NCBI GenBank assembly: GCA_016709025.1
Contig: JADJEQ010000028.1
Span: forward strand, 1-64,000
From: Bacteroidales bacterium
Lineage (GTDB): Bacteria > Bacteroidota > Bacteroidia > Bacteroidales > Lentimicrobiaceae
Length of the DNA stretch: 64,000 nucleotides
Direction of reading: 5' to 3'
A program made the translations under genes and the position numbers. Within the stretch, counting starts at the first letter, position 1. Each line of letters starts with the position of its first letter. This document shows positions 11,296 to 20,603 of this stretch, in pieces. The notes beneath the pieces are model-generated. The model was not told the origin of the DNA. It was given only the letters and a program-made list of their open reading frames with translations, and ran no database searches.

Positions 11296-13288
11296 ATGAA
11301 AAAGTTAACGATTTTATCCTGGGGTGGCCTTCTGGCTTCTCCCGGGCCTGCCTGCCCGAAGGCATCACCTTCACTACCCAGGAACAAATTGACAATTTCC
11401 AAAGCAATTATCCGGGGTGTACCCAGATTGAAGGAAGTGTCGAGATCGGTGGAAGCTTATTTTACCCAAGCAATATTTCCAATCTGAATGGACTTAGCGA
11501 TTTAACTTCCATCGGTGGGAATCTGGCTCTATTTTGTAATCCCAATCTCACCAGTTTATCAGGACTTGGCAACCTGACTTCAATTTGGGGAGATCTCTCT
11601 ATCGATAGTTTTAACGCCTTTACAAATTTAACCGGTTTGGTTATCCTGGATTCCATTGCAGGTAGTCTCAGAATTAATGGTACCGGCCTATCCAGTTTAA
11701 CAGGGCTTGGTAACCTGACCTTTATCGGAGGTGGCCTTGAAATTACCAATAACTCTTCTCTTATCAGTTTGACGGGACTGGATAACCTTACTTCAATAGG
11801 GAATGATTTATATATTAATAATAACTTTTCTTTATCTACCTGCGAAGCGGAGTGGATGTGTGGATACTTAACGAATCCGTCTGGTAGTATCAATATTTCT
11901 GAAAATGCTAATGGATGTAAAAGTATTATCGAATTGTCAATTGCCTGCGGGGGATCTATCCCTTGCCTACCTTATGGTAATTACTTATTTTATTCTCAAA
12001 CAGATATTGATCATTTCCCCTTGGCTTTTCCTGAATGCATTGAATTAGAAGGTAATGTTACAATCAGTGGCAGTCCTTTATGTCCAAGTAACATTTCCAA
12101 TCTGAGTGGACTTAGCGTATTAACTACTATTGGAGGGGACCTGAATATTGGATATAACTACAATGGAAATTATATCGGAAATCCTCTCCTTATCAATTTA
12201 ACAGGACTGGAGAATCTGGATTCCATCAGGGGGAGTTTATTAATCAGATATAACGATACCCTCAATAGTTTTGCTGCGTTGAATAATCTGACTTCCATCG
12301 GGGGTACTTTTGTTATAAATTCTAACAATGCCCTGATTAGTTTAGCAGGACTGGAAAACCTTAACTCTACCGGGGGCTTGGTATTGCTGGTAACGATGCA
12401 CTGACCAGTTTAACGGGACTGGACAACCTGAATTTCATAGGGGGTGACTTTTTTATAGGAAACAATTTATCCATTTCCAACTTAACTGGGCTGGAAAATG
12501 TAAACTCCATCGGTAAACGCTTCCTTATTCTTGAGAATTCAGCCCTTACAAGTCTGAATGGATTAGATGCACTCACTTCTGTCGGAGAGTCATTTGAGAT
12601 TTCAAAAACCACCGGCTTAGCTAACCTGACTGGGCTAAATGCACTCAATTCCATAGGTGGAGGCTTTGCAATTACGGACAACACTTCACTTAGTGATCTT
12701 TCAGGACTTAATGCACTTACCAGCATCGGGGATTTTTTCCGTATTTATGACAATCATGCCCTAATAAGTTTTACTGGCCTTGACAGTTTAACTTCAATAG
12801 GAGAACAACTTCAAATAATTGGCAATAATGCCCTAATAAACCTGACTGGACTCGATCATGTTGATTCAGAATCAGTCACTGAATTGAGAATTTCAGAGAA
12901 TTATTCACTATCAAATTGCTCAGTGCAAAGCATCTGTGAATATTTGGCCTCACCAAACGGTACTATTCAAATTTATATGAACGCCCCCGGCTGCAACAGC
13001 CCCGAAGAAGTGGAGGAAGCATGCCTTACACCGGTGAAAGAAATGGAAACCGTTGAGGGAATTACAATCATTCCCAATCCATCGAAAGATAAGATCACAG
13101 TTTACTTACCTGCAATATCAGGAAATACCCGGCTTTCAATCTTCAATATCAGCGGAGGGATAGTATTTGAAAGACAGCTAACCGATACCGAAACCCAACT
13201 CGACATCAGCACCCTTTCACCGGGTATGTATTTTGTTCAACTGCAAAATGAAAAATCAGTGGTGGTAACCAAACTGATGAAGGAATAG
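11296..13288 (+). pseudogene. Leucine-rich-repeat-like T9SS surface protein, two frameshifts
   Basis: ATG at 11296 with a poor, out-of-frame signal sequence. A long open stretch in another frame follows (11349-12404, beginning CLPEGITFTTQEQIDNFQ), then a third frame to 13288. The switch near 12385 falls in a GGGGG run. The body is a chain of repeats of about 24 residues of the form LTGLxNLTSIGGxLxI, like receptor L-domain or LRR solenoids. It contains two modules, each opened by a CLP...CxxIEG block and the first closed by a C-x5-C-x-Y-L segment. The end carries a type A sorting domain (IIPNPSKDKITVYL, STLSPGMYFVQLQNEK). The intact relative is 17025-18314. Likely a surface adhesin or binding protein if expressed. 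Confidence 0.75.
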
Positions 13289-13324
13289 CATAAAAACGGT
13301 GTATAACCATTAAAACCAACCATT

Positions 13325-16300
13325 ATGAAAACATTCACTTTACTTTCAGCATCCATTCTCTGCACGGTATGCCTTTCATTTGGTCAGACAGGAAGATTTA
13401 TACCGGCAAAAGAAACAGGTCCGCGTTATGTTGAGGGGCAAATTACCGTTAAGCTCAAACCAGGTACCGGGGAATTCGAAAGACAAACCGGGGATGTGCA
13501 TTTCGGAATCAAATCGCTGGACGACAAGATAGCTGATTTTGAGGTTTTTGAACTGAATAAGCGATTCATGTATAATCTTTCAAAACTGCGACCGGATTTG
13601 CCCGACCTTTCGAGGATCTATAAACTCTCCTTTCCGGCAAAATACCCGCTCGGGGAAGTGGTAGAAGCCTTTTTATCCGACCCGGAAGTAGAATACGCGG
13701 AACCGGTGCCAACCGGGCATGTGCTGGAGGTTCCCGATGACGCACTGTATGCCCAGCTACAGCATCTTCCTCAGATTTTTGCGCCACAGGCATGGGATAT
13801 CCACAAAGGCGAAAACGGCGCTGAAGAGACCATTATAGCCATCATCGATACCGGAGTAGACTGGGACCATCTTGACCTGCAAAGCAATGTTTGGCAGAAT
13901 CTGGCTGAAGATGCCGATGGTGACGGTCATACCATGGAATTTAACGGAGTTCAATGGGTGCTCGATCCCGGAGATTTAAACGGCATTGACAACGATTTCA
14001 ATGGATTTACGGACGACCTGATCGGATGGAATTTTATCACAAACAATGGAAATCCAAATCCGATCCCGGGCAATCCTGTCGGAAGCCATGGAACCCATTG
14101 TGCCGGGATTTCGAACGGAGCTACCAACAATGGAACCGGAATTGCCAGTATCAGCTGGAACCTGACCCTGATGCCGGTTTGTGCCGATCAGAACAATACC
14201 CTCGAATATGGATGGGACGGGATTATTTACGCTGCCGAAAACGGCGCTGACATCATTTCGAACAGCTGGGGAGGATTTTCATATTCCACCGCCAGCCAGG
14301 AAGTTATTGATTATGCCACTGGGCTTGGCAGTATTGTGGTGGCCGCGGCAGGAAACAACAACAACGACGACATACACTACCCCTCCTCCTACCCTGGCGT
14401 AATATCGGTTGCCTCAGTCAGTGTGAACGATACAAAAGCAGCTTATTCATCTTTTGGCCCTGCGGTGGATATCTCTGCACCGGGGGGTGGGCTTGAAGGG
14501 GGTATTTTAAGTACCCTGCCCGGAAACGCTTATGGACTGTCATCGGGCACTTCCATGGCAACTCCCCTGCTTGCCGGTTGTTTCGGACTTTTAAAATCAT
14601 ACCACCCTGCCTGGTCGAACGAACAACTTATAAACCAGGTGCTGGGAACTGCCGATAACATCGACACCCTCAATCCCGGCTATGCGTATCAGCTTGGGAC
14701 CGGCCGGGTGAATGCTTACCGTTTCCTGTCGGAAGAGAATGTAACCCTGCCTCAGATACTCAAGCTCGGACTCCTGAGTATGGATATTGCAGATGCCAAC
14801 GGGAACCAGATCAATGAACCCGGTGAAGAGGTAACCCTCAATCCCACATTCAGAAATTTTGTTCAGTATGCAGGCGATGACCAGGTAGTCGTCACGCTAA
14901 GCACTGATGATGAGTATATTACCATTTTAAATGATACTGCAATAGTTGATATTCCTCCGGATGGAATCTTCACCATCGAAGATCAGTTTCGTTTTGTAGT
15001 CAGTGAAGATGCCACCTCTCATTTTGCAGTTTTCACCATCACATTCGATGGCGATGCAGAGATTGTTACCGGGGGCGAACAGTTTTTTGAAGTCCTTGTT
15101 GCGCCTTCAGGCATCTTTGTTTTCGAAGGTGAACCCAACGAACAGGATTACAGCGGAACCTATATCAAAGGCGTGCTCGGTCAACTGGGTATTCCGTATA
15201 CCTATTCCAACACCTTTCCTGCAACAATGCTGGGATTTGATCACGTGTTCCTCTCCCATGGAAATTTCGGGGCAACTCTTTCCGAAGGTACAATGCCTAC
15301 AGAGGATCATGTTATGATATGCCAGGAATTTATGGAGAACGGGGGCAATCTGTATATTGAAGCCGGAGGGATGTTCACGGGTTTGCAATACCTGGGTTAT
15401 CCGAATTATACTGCAATGAAACAGCTTTTCGGGGTAAGCAGTAATGAGATTGTGATGATTGAACATCCGCTCGATTCGCTGATAGGATCCGAAAGCAGTG
15501 TCTTCGAAGGGATTGAATTCAACAAATCAACCCAGTTATTAAACTGGTATATTGATCAACTTACGCCGGTTGAGGAAGCCATCATCCCATTTTACGAATA
15601 CAATTACGGCAATGTTTCGATTATGTTCGACGGAGCTGAAACCTATGGTCACAAGGCATTTTATATGGGTTATTCACTGGCGGAACTTGTTGATACCAAT
15701 CCCGTAAGTTCGAGGAACAATGTTCTGCTTAGGGTGCTTGACTTTTTCGGAATATTGCCTGAGAATTATATCCTGTCAAATTTCACTGCGGATAAAAAAG
15801 CAGGTGGAATTCCCCTGGATGTCAACTTCACCGATCTTACGCTGACAGATCCCGGACATCCGCCCTTATCATGGCAATGGGATTTTAACAACGACGGAAC
15901 CATAGACTCCCAGGTTCAGAATACGACCTGGACATACAATGATCCGGGCACTTATGATGTCAGGCTGATTGTTTCGAATGAACTGGAATCAGATACCCTG
16001 GTGAAGGAAGGTTTAATCGGAATCAATACCGGGTACCTGGTTTACGAAGGCGTTGCCGGTGGTGACGATTACAGTGGTTCGTTTATCAGGGACTATCTTC
16101 AGGAGCAAGTTTACACGGTCACCTATCGAAACAACCTGCCGGAAAGCCTGGAAGGATTTTCGGCTGCATTTCTTTCATTTGGCAATTATGAATCCGGCTA
16201 TACTGTATTAAATGCAGGGTTGGCTAAAACCATTGGCGATTATCTCGAAGGGGGTGGTTATGTTTATCTGGAAGGGGGCGATGCCCTGGGTTATGATCAG

Positions 16301-16915
16301 GCCGAAAATGACCATTTTCTTGAAATGTTCGGAATAGCCTCTGCAACCGATGGTACGAACAATCCGATCGACAGCCTGAAGGGACAAACAGGAACCCTGG
16401 CTGAAGACTTGTTGTTCACCGGCAGTCAGCAGACATCCGTTGCCTACATCGACCGGTATGTGCCCATGGACGATGCCGGCGCTGCCTTTTTGGAACACAG
16501 CTACGGAATTGTGGCCGTACAACATAGTCTTCCCGGCGCTCACCGGACTTTTTGTTTTTCCTATGCGCTGGCTGAACTTGAGGACGGAGAATACCCGAAT
16601 ACCCGTGAGCAGTTGCTGGAAAGGATACTCAACTTTTTCGATATATACACAGGAACTCCTCCGGTAAATAAACCTCAGGCTGACCGTTTTAATATTTTTC
16701 CAAACCCGGCCAATAACCGGATCAGCATTACAATACCCGGGCTTAACGATTGCGCTTCCGTCTCCCTGTTCACCCTCACCGGCCAGGTGGTGATGGAAAT
16801 GCAGATTCGCGGCCCTGAAGCCGGGTTCGACATCAGCACCCTGCCGCGGGGAGTGTATGTTGTGAGGGTGCAAAATGATAAAATGGCAGAAGTAATGAAG
16901 TTGGTGAAACAATAA
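13325..16915 (+). CDS. Subtilisin-like (S8) T9SS-secreted protease with PKD and paired accessory modules
   Basis: 1196 residues. Signal peptide 1-20 (cleavage after SFG) and an inhibitor-like propeptide to about 130. Catalytic residues are visible: Asp in AIIDTGVDWDHL (about 175), His in GSHGTHCAGI (about 255) and Ser in SSGTSMATP (about 409). After the catalytic domain and a beta-rich domain comes an accessory module of about 200 residues (about 597-815), a PKD domain (PLSWQWDFNNDGTID to GTYDVRLIVSN) and a second copy of the accessory module (about 905-1105). These modules look like class I glutamine amidotransferase or ThuA-like folds (YLVYEG, GGYVYLEGGDALGY), and a relative sits in the gingipain-like protein at 44645. 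A type A sorting domain ends the protein. Role: surface or extracellular protein degradation. Confidence 0.92.
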   Translation: MKTFTLLSASILCTVCLSFGQTGRFIPAKETGPRYVEGQITVKLKPGTGEFERQTGDVHFGIKSLDDKIADFEVFELNKRFMYNLSKLRPDLPDLSRIYKLSFPAKYPLGEVVEAFLSDPEVEYAEPVPTGHVLEVPDDALYAQLQHLPQIFAPQAWDIHKGENGAEETIIAIIDTGVDWDHLDLQSNVWQNLAEDADGDGHTMEFNGVQWVLDPGDLNGIDNDFNGFTDDLIGWNFITNNGNPNPIPGNPVGSHGTHCAGISNGATNNGTGIASISWNLTLMPVCADQNNTLEYGWDGIIYAAENGADIISNSWGGFSYSTASQEVIDYATGLGSIVVAAAGNNNNDDIHYPSSYPGVISVASVSVNDTKAAYSSFGPAVDISAPGGGLEGGILSTLPGNAYGLSSGTSMATPLLAGCFGLLKSYHPAWSNEQLINQVLGTADNIDTLNPGYAYQLGTGRVNAYRFLSEENVTLPQILKLGLLSMDIADANGNQINEPGEEVTLNPTFRNFVQYAGDDQVVVTLSTDDEYITILNDTAIVDIPPDGIFTIEDQFRFVVSEDATSHFAVFTITFDGDAEIVTGGEQFFEVLVAPSGIFVFEGEPNEQDYSGTYIKGVLGQLGIPYTYSNTFPATMLGFDHVFLSHGNFGATLSEGTMPTEDHVMICQEFMENGGNLYIEAGGMFTGLQYLGYPNYTAMKQLFGVSSNEIVMIEHPLDSLIGSESSVFEGIEFNKSTQLLNWYIDQLTPVEEAIIPFYEYNYGNVSIMFDGAETYGHKAFYMGYSLAELVDTNPVSSRNNVLLRVLDFFGILPENYILSNFTADKKAGGIPLDVNFTDLTLTDPGHPPLSWQWDFNNDGTIDSQVQNTTWTYNDPGTYDVRLIVSNELESDTLVKEGLIGINTGYLVYEGVAGGDDYSGSFIRDYLQEQVYTVTYRNNLPESLEGFSAAFLSFGNYESGYTVLNAGLAKTIGDYLEGGGYVYLEGGDALGYDQAENDHFLEMFGIASATDGTNNPIDSLKGQTGTLAEDLLFTGSQQTSVAYIDRYVPMDDAGAAFLEHSYGIVAVQHSLPGAHRTFCFSYALAELEDGEYPNTREQLLERILNFFDIYTGTPPVNKPQADRFNIFPNPANNRISITIPGLNDCASVSLFTLTGQVVMEMQIRGPEAGFDISTLPRGVYVVRVQNDKMAEVMKLVKQ

Positions 16916-16920
16916 AAATA

Positions 16921-17005
16921 TGTTACTGGTTGCTGGTTGCTGGTTTCCTGTATATCCAGCAACCAGTAACCAGTAACAAGTAACCAGCGACCAGTGACCA
17001 GCAGC
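16921..17005 (+). repeat. ACCAGTA/GGTTGCT heptad array forming a long hairpin
   Basis: Arms 16921-16943 and 16956-16978 are nearly perfect inverted repeats built from 7-bp units (TGGTTGC on the left, ACCAGTA/ACCAGCA on the right). More right-type units follow to 17005. It starts 5 bp after the subtilase stop codon and could act as an RNA structure between two co-oriented genes. It is one of the heptad families found throughout the intergenic DNA. Confidence 0.75.
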
Positions 17006-17012
17006 ATAAAGT

Positions 17013-17020
17013 AAGGAGGT
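17013..17020 (+). promoter_or_regulatory. Strong Shine-Dalgarno sequence
   Basis: AAGGAGGT with 4 nt to the ATG at 17025 is a full match to the anti-Shine-Dalgarno sequence. This is unusual because Bacteroidota genes, including most in this window, generally lack such a site. It fixes the start of the following gene. Confidence 0.75.
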
Positions 17021-17024
17021 TAAA

Positions 17025-18314
17025 ATGAAATATCTTTACATTTTATTGATTGCGCTGATTGGGATAGCCGTTGCAAACGCACAGCCCTGCCTGCCCGAAG
17101 GCATCACCTTTACTACTCAGGCACAGATTGATAATTTCCAGGCCGATTATCCGGGATGTTCTGAAATTGAAGGTGAGGTAATAATTAACGGGGCTGACAT
17201 CGAAAACCTGGATGGCTTGATTGGTGTGAATTCCATAGCAGGAAGCCTGCAAATAAAATCAAATGACGTACTCAATGAATTGACCGGCCTTCAGAACCTG
17301 GAGTACCTGGGTGGTGACCTGCGCATCGAGCAAAATAATCTGCTGGTGAATCTGCAGGGGCTTGAAAACCTGGTAAACCTCAACGGTGATCTGGTTATTG
17401 GCGATATCGAACTGGGACAGTACCCTTACAGCACCGGGAATCCCTCACTCACCAGCCTTACCGGGCTCAACAACCTGGTCTCCATACAAGGTAGCCTGAA
17501 ACTGTGCGGTAACTATTCCCTTACTTCCCTTTCAGGTCTTGAAAACCTCTCTTTTATCGGGGGAAGCCTCCAGGTGGGCGGAATAGAGTTTGTATATGGC
17601 TTCACATTCGGAAATCCGCTGCTCGTAAATTTAAACGGACTTACACGACTATCCGCCATTGGCGGTGGTCTGTTTGTAGCCGGAAACAGTAACCTGGCCT
17701 CTCTTTCCGGCCTGGATTCGCTCAGCTCCATTGGCTGGAATTGCTGGTTCGACCTGAACGAATCGCTGCTTACCCTTCAGGGGCTGAATCGGCTTGCTTC
17801 CATCGGAGGAAGCCTTTATATCCGTTGGAATATTGCCCTGTCAGACATCAGCGCCCTCGGAAATATCGCTGCCCAATCCATTCAGGATCTTGAAATTATA
17901 TACAACCGTGCACTGGACAAATGCAGTATTCAAAGTATCTGCGGTTACCTGGCCAATCCGGGCGGAAGTGTTACCATCGAAGAAAATGCTCCCGGTTGCA
18001 ACAGCCCCGAAGAGGTAGAAACAGCCTGCCAGGTAGGATTAGAAAACTATCCTGAAAAAGGGACTTGCACCATTTACCCAAATCCATCCACGGGGCAGTT
18101 TACATTTGAATTTTACCTGCAACAACCATCCATAGTAAACATGGTTGTGCACAATAGCCTGGGGCAGGTGGTGGCAACGCTTGCGGATGGAATGCTGGCT
18201 TCAGGGCTTCACCAGGTATTCTGGAACTCCGGCAACCTGCCGGCAGGGATATACTATTGCCGGTTGCCGGCTGATAAGCAGTTGAGTTCTGTGAAAATTA
18301 TAAAAATACGGTAA
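17025..18314 (+). CDS. Leucine-rich-repeat-like T9SS surface protein
   Basis: 429 residues, intact. Signal peptide 1-20 (ANA cleavage), then the CLPEGITFTTQAQIDNFQ opening block also seen in the broken gene at 11296, and about ten LxGLxxLxSIGGxLxI repeats that should build a right-handed solenoid like receptor L-domains. A CSIQSICGYLANPGG segment and NAPGCNSPEEVE close the solenoid. The sorting domain (IYPNPSTGQFTFEF, LPAGIYYCRLPADKQ, KIIKIR) is of the type found on the two genes downstream and differs from that of its own paralogue. Probable surface binding or adhesion protein; ligand unknown. Confidence 0.85.
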   Translation: MKYLYILLIALIGIAVANAQPCLPEGITFTTQAQIDNFQADYPGCSEIEGEVIINGADIENLDGLIGVNSIAGSLQIKSNDVLNELTGLQNLEYLGGDLRIEQNNLLVNLQGLENLVNLNGDLVIGDIELGQYPYSTGNPSLTSLTGLNNLVSIQGSLKLCGNYSLTSLSGLENLSFIGGSLQVGGIEFVYGFTFGNPLLVNLNGLTRLSAIGGGLFVAGNSNLASLSGLDSLSSIGWNCWFDLNESLLTLQGLNRLASIGGSLYIRWNIALSDISALGNIAAQSIQDLEIIYNRALDKCSIQSICGYLANPGGSVTIEENAPGCNSPEEVETACQVGLENYPEKGTCTIYPNPSTGQFTFEFYLQQPSIVNMVVHNSLGQVVATLADGMLASGLHQVFWNSGNLPAGIYYCRLPADKQLSSVKIIKIR

Positions 18315-18410
18315 TCCGGCAAGGAAAATAAGCAACTCCGTTATTTGACTTGTCTGCAGTCATTCAGCCATGTAATCTTTACAAGCTGAAAACATTTAAA
18401 ACCAAAAAAA

Positions 18411-20525
18411 ATGAAAAAGATCTTCCTTTCAATTTATTTAATCCTTGTGTCCATAATTGCTTTTGCCCAATGGACATGGCAAAACCCATTACCAACCGGT
18501 AATGACTTGCATTCAGTATATTTTACCGATGCAAATACCGGTTACGCGGTAGGGATTAATGGTACAATCATAAAAACCATGAATGGAGGTGTAACCTGGA
18601 CAGAGTTATCGGGTGTAACAACTGAATGGTTAAATTCAGTTTTCTTTACCGATTCCAATACTGGTTATCTTGCAGGTTGGAATGGAACCATCTTAAAAAC
18701 AATAAATGGAGGAACAACCTGGACTGAGTTATCCAGTGGGACAACTAGTCCTTTAGGTTCAATTTTCTTTCCCGATGCCAATACCGGGTATGTAATAGGT
18801 GGATCTACCATCTTAAAAACAATAAATGGAGGAACAACCTGGACTGAGTTATCGAGTGGAACTACTGTAGGTTTAAGTAAAGTGTACTTTACCGATGTCA
18901 ATACTGGTTACGCGGTGGGTGATAGTGGAACTATTATAAAAACCATAAATGGAGGAACAACCTGGATAGAGTTATCGAGTGGAACAACTGAATGGTTAAA
19001 TTCCGTTTACTTTCCCGATGCCAGTAAAGGTTATATAGTTGGTAGTGCTGGAAACATCCTTAAAACCATCGACGGAGGCACAACCTGGGATTCTTATTCA
19101 AGTGGAATTCCAGATATCTTAAATTCTGTTTTCTTTACCGATGTCAATACTGGTTATGTTGCAGGTTGGAATGGAACCATCTTAAAAACAATAAATGGAG
19201 GCACAACCTGGGATTCTTATTCAAGTGGAATTCCAGATATCTTAAATTCTGTTTTCTTTACTGATGCTTTTACAGGTTTCGTGATGGGTGATTGTGGAAC
19301 CATTTTAAAAACCAGCGATGGAGGTGCGAAATGGACTAATTTATCGATAGGGACAAGTGAATGGTTAAGTTCAGTTTACTTTCAAGATGCCAATATAGGA
19401 TATGCAGGGGTGATTATAATCTCAGGAATCATATTCAAAACAATTAATGGAGGCCAAAACTGGGATTCTTCATCAAGCGGCACAACCAATGGTTTAAATT
19501 CAGTTTACTTTACCGACGCCAACACCGGGTATGCGGTGGGTGAAGTCGAGACCATTATAAAAACCATTAATGGAGGAACAACATGGATAGAGATATCTAA
19601 TGGACCAACTGGCATTTTTAAACTCTGTATTCTTTACCGATGCTAATACCGGATATGCGGTAGGTGGAAGCGGAACCATCTTAAAAACTCAAATGGAGGC
19701 GCGACCTGGGCTCAATTTATGGGACTAGAAATACTGGGTTGTTAATTCAGTTTACTTTACAGATGCCAATACCGGATTATGTGGGAGCAGGGATGATTAA
19801 TGGAACTATCTTAAAAACAATAAATGGCGGAACAACCTGGACAGTTATTGATTGGAGTGGGAATCTTTACTTCTGTTTACTTTCCGATCCAATACTGGTT
19901 ACGCGGTGGGTAAGTGGATTATCCACTGCCACAACAGGCTCTAATCTTAAAACCACAGATGGAGGAACCACCTGGACAAAGTTATCTTTTGGAGCCAATT
20001 GATGTCCTTTAGTATCAATTTTCTTTACCGATGCAATTCCTGGATATGCTGTGGGTGGTAATTCTGGGGCGTGACCGGGGGAACTATCTTAAAAACAATT
20101 GATGGTGGAACAACCTGGACTTCATTATCATCGACACAGATAATTATCCATTTTCATCAGTTTACTTTACTGATGCCAACACAGGTTATGTCGTAGGCAA
20201 ACATGGCACCATCCTGAAAACCACCAATGGCGGCGGGTCTTTGGGCATTGAAGAAACACCGGGTAGGGAATCTGTTTTAAGTGCATACCCTAACCCATTC
20301 CGTGAATACACCACAATTGAATATACGCTTGAGCAAAATGCCAGCGTAACCCTGGCCATTTTCAACCACCTCGGGCAGGCAGTTACCACGCTTGTCAATA
20401 AGCCACAAACCAAAGGCAAACAGCAGGTACAATGGAATACCGCAGGCTTACCGGCCGGCATTTACTACTGCCGGTTACAGGCCGGTAACCAGCCGTTTTC
20501 TGCAAAGTTGATAATAATACAATAG
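18411..20525 (+). pseudogene. YCF48-like repeat T9SS surface protein, frameshifted in its 3' half
   Basis: The first 411 codons (18411-19646) are open: signal peptide (MKKIFLSIYLILVSIIAFA) and eight or nine repeats of about 41 residues with the pattern VYFTDANTGYAVGxxGTIIKTxNGGTTWTELSSGT. This is the YCF48/BNR-type blade motif, so a propeller is likely. From 19600 to 20240 the repeats continue but change frame at least four times. The sorting domain (AYPNPFREYTTIEY, LPAGIYYCRLQAGNQ) is open again at 20241-20525. Near-identical DNA repeats make slippage and recombination likely. Without read-through the product lacks its T9SS signal and would not be exported to the surface. Confidence 0.8.
18525..20200 (+). 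repeat. DNA-level tandem repeats of about 123 bp (YCF48 units)
   Basis: Repeat starts (CCGATG-type hexamers) fall at 18525, 18648, 18771, 18891, 19014, 19137 and onwards, spacing 120-123 bp, about 14 units in all. A stretch of about 60 bp around GGCACAACCTGGGATTC is virtually identical in two consecutive units (about 19079 and 19201), which points to recent expansion. Confidence 0.8.
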
Positions 20526-20603
20526 CCTGCCTTTTCTTTTCCCCGGAGAATTTGCATTTGCTTATTCAAATTTTACCCTTGCAATTTTAACACCCCATTG
20601 ACA

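Noticed and set aside
16208..16912. 234-codon minus-strand ORF inside the subtilase gene
   Set aside because: It is antisense to the second accessory module and the sorting domain, both clearly coding on the plus strand; it has no family features.
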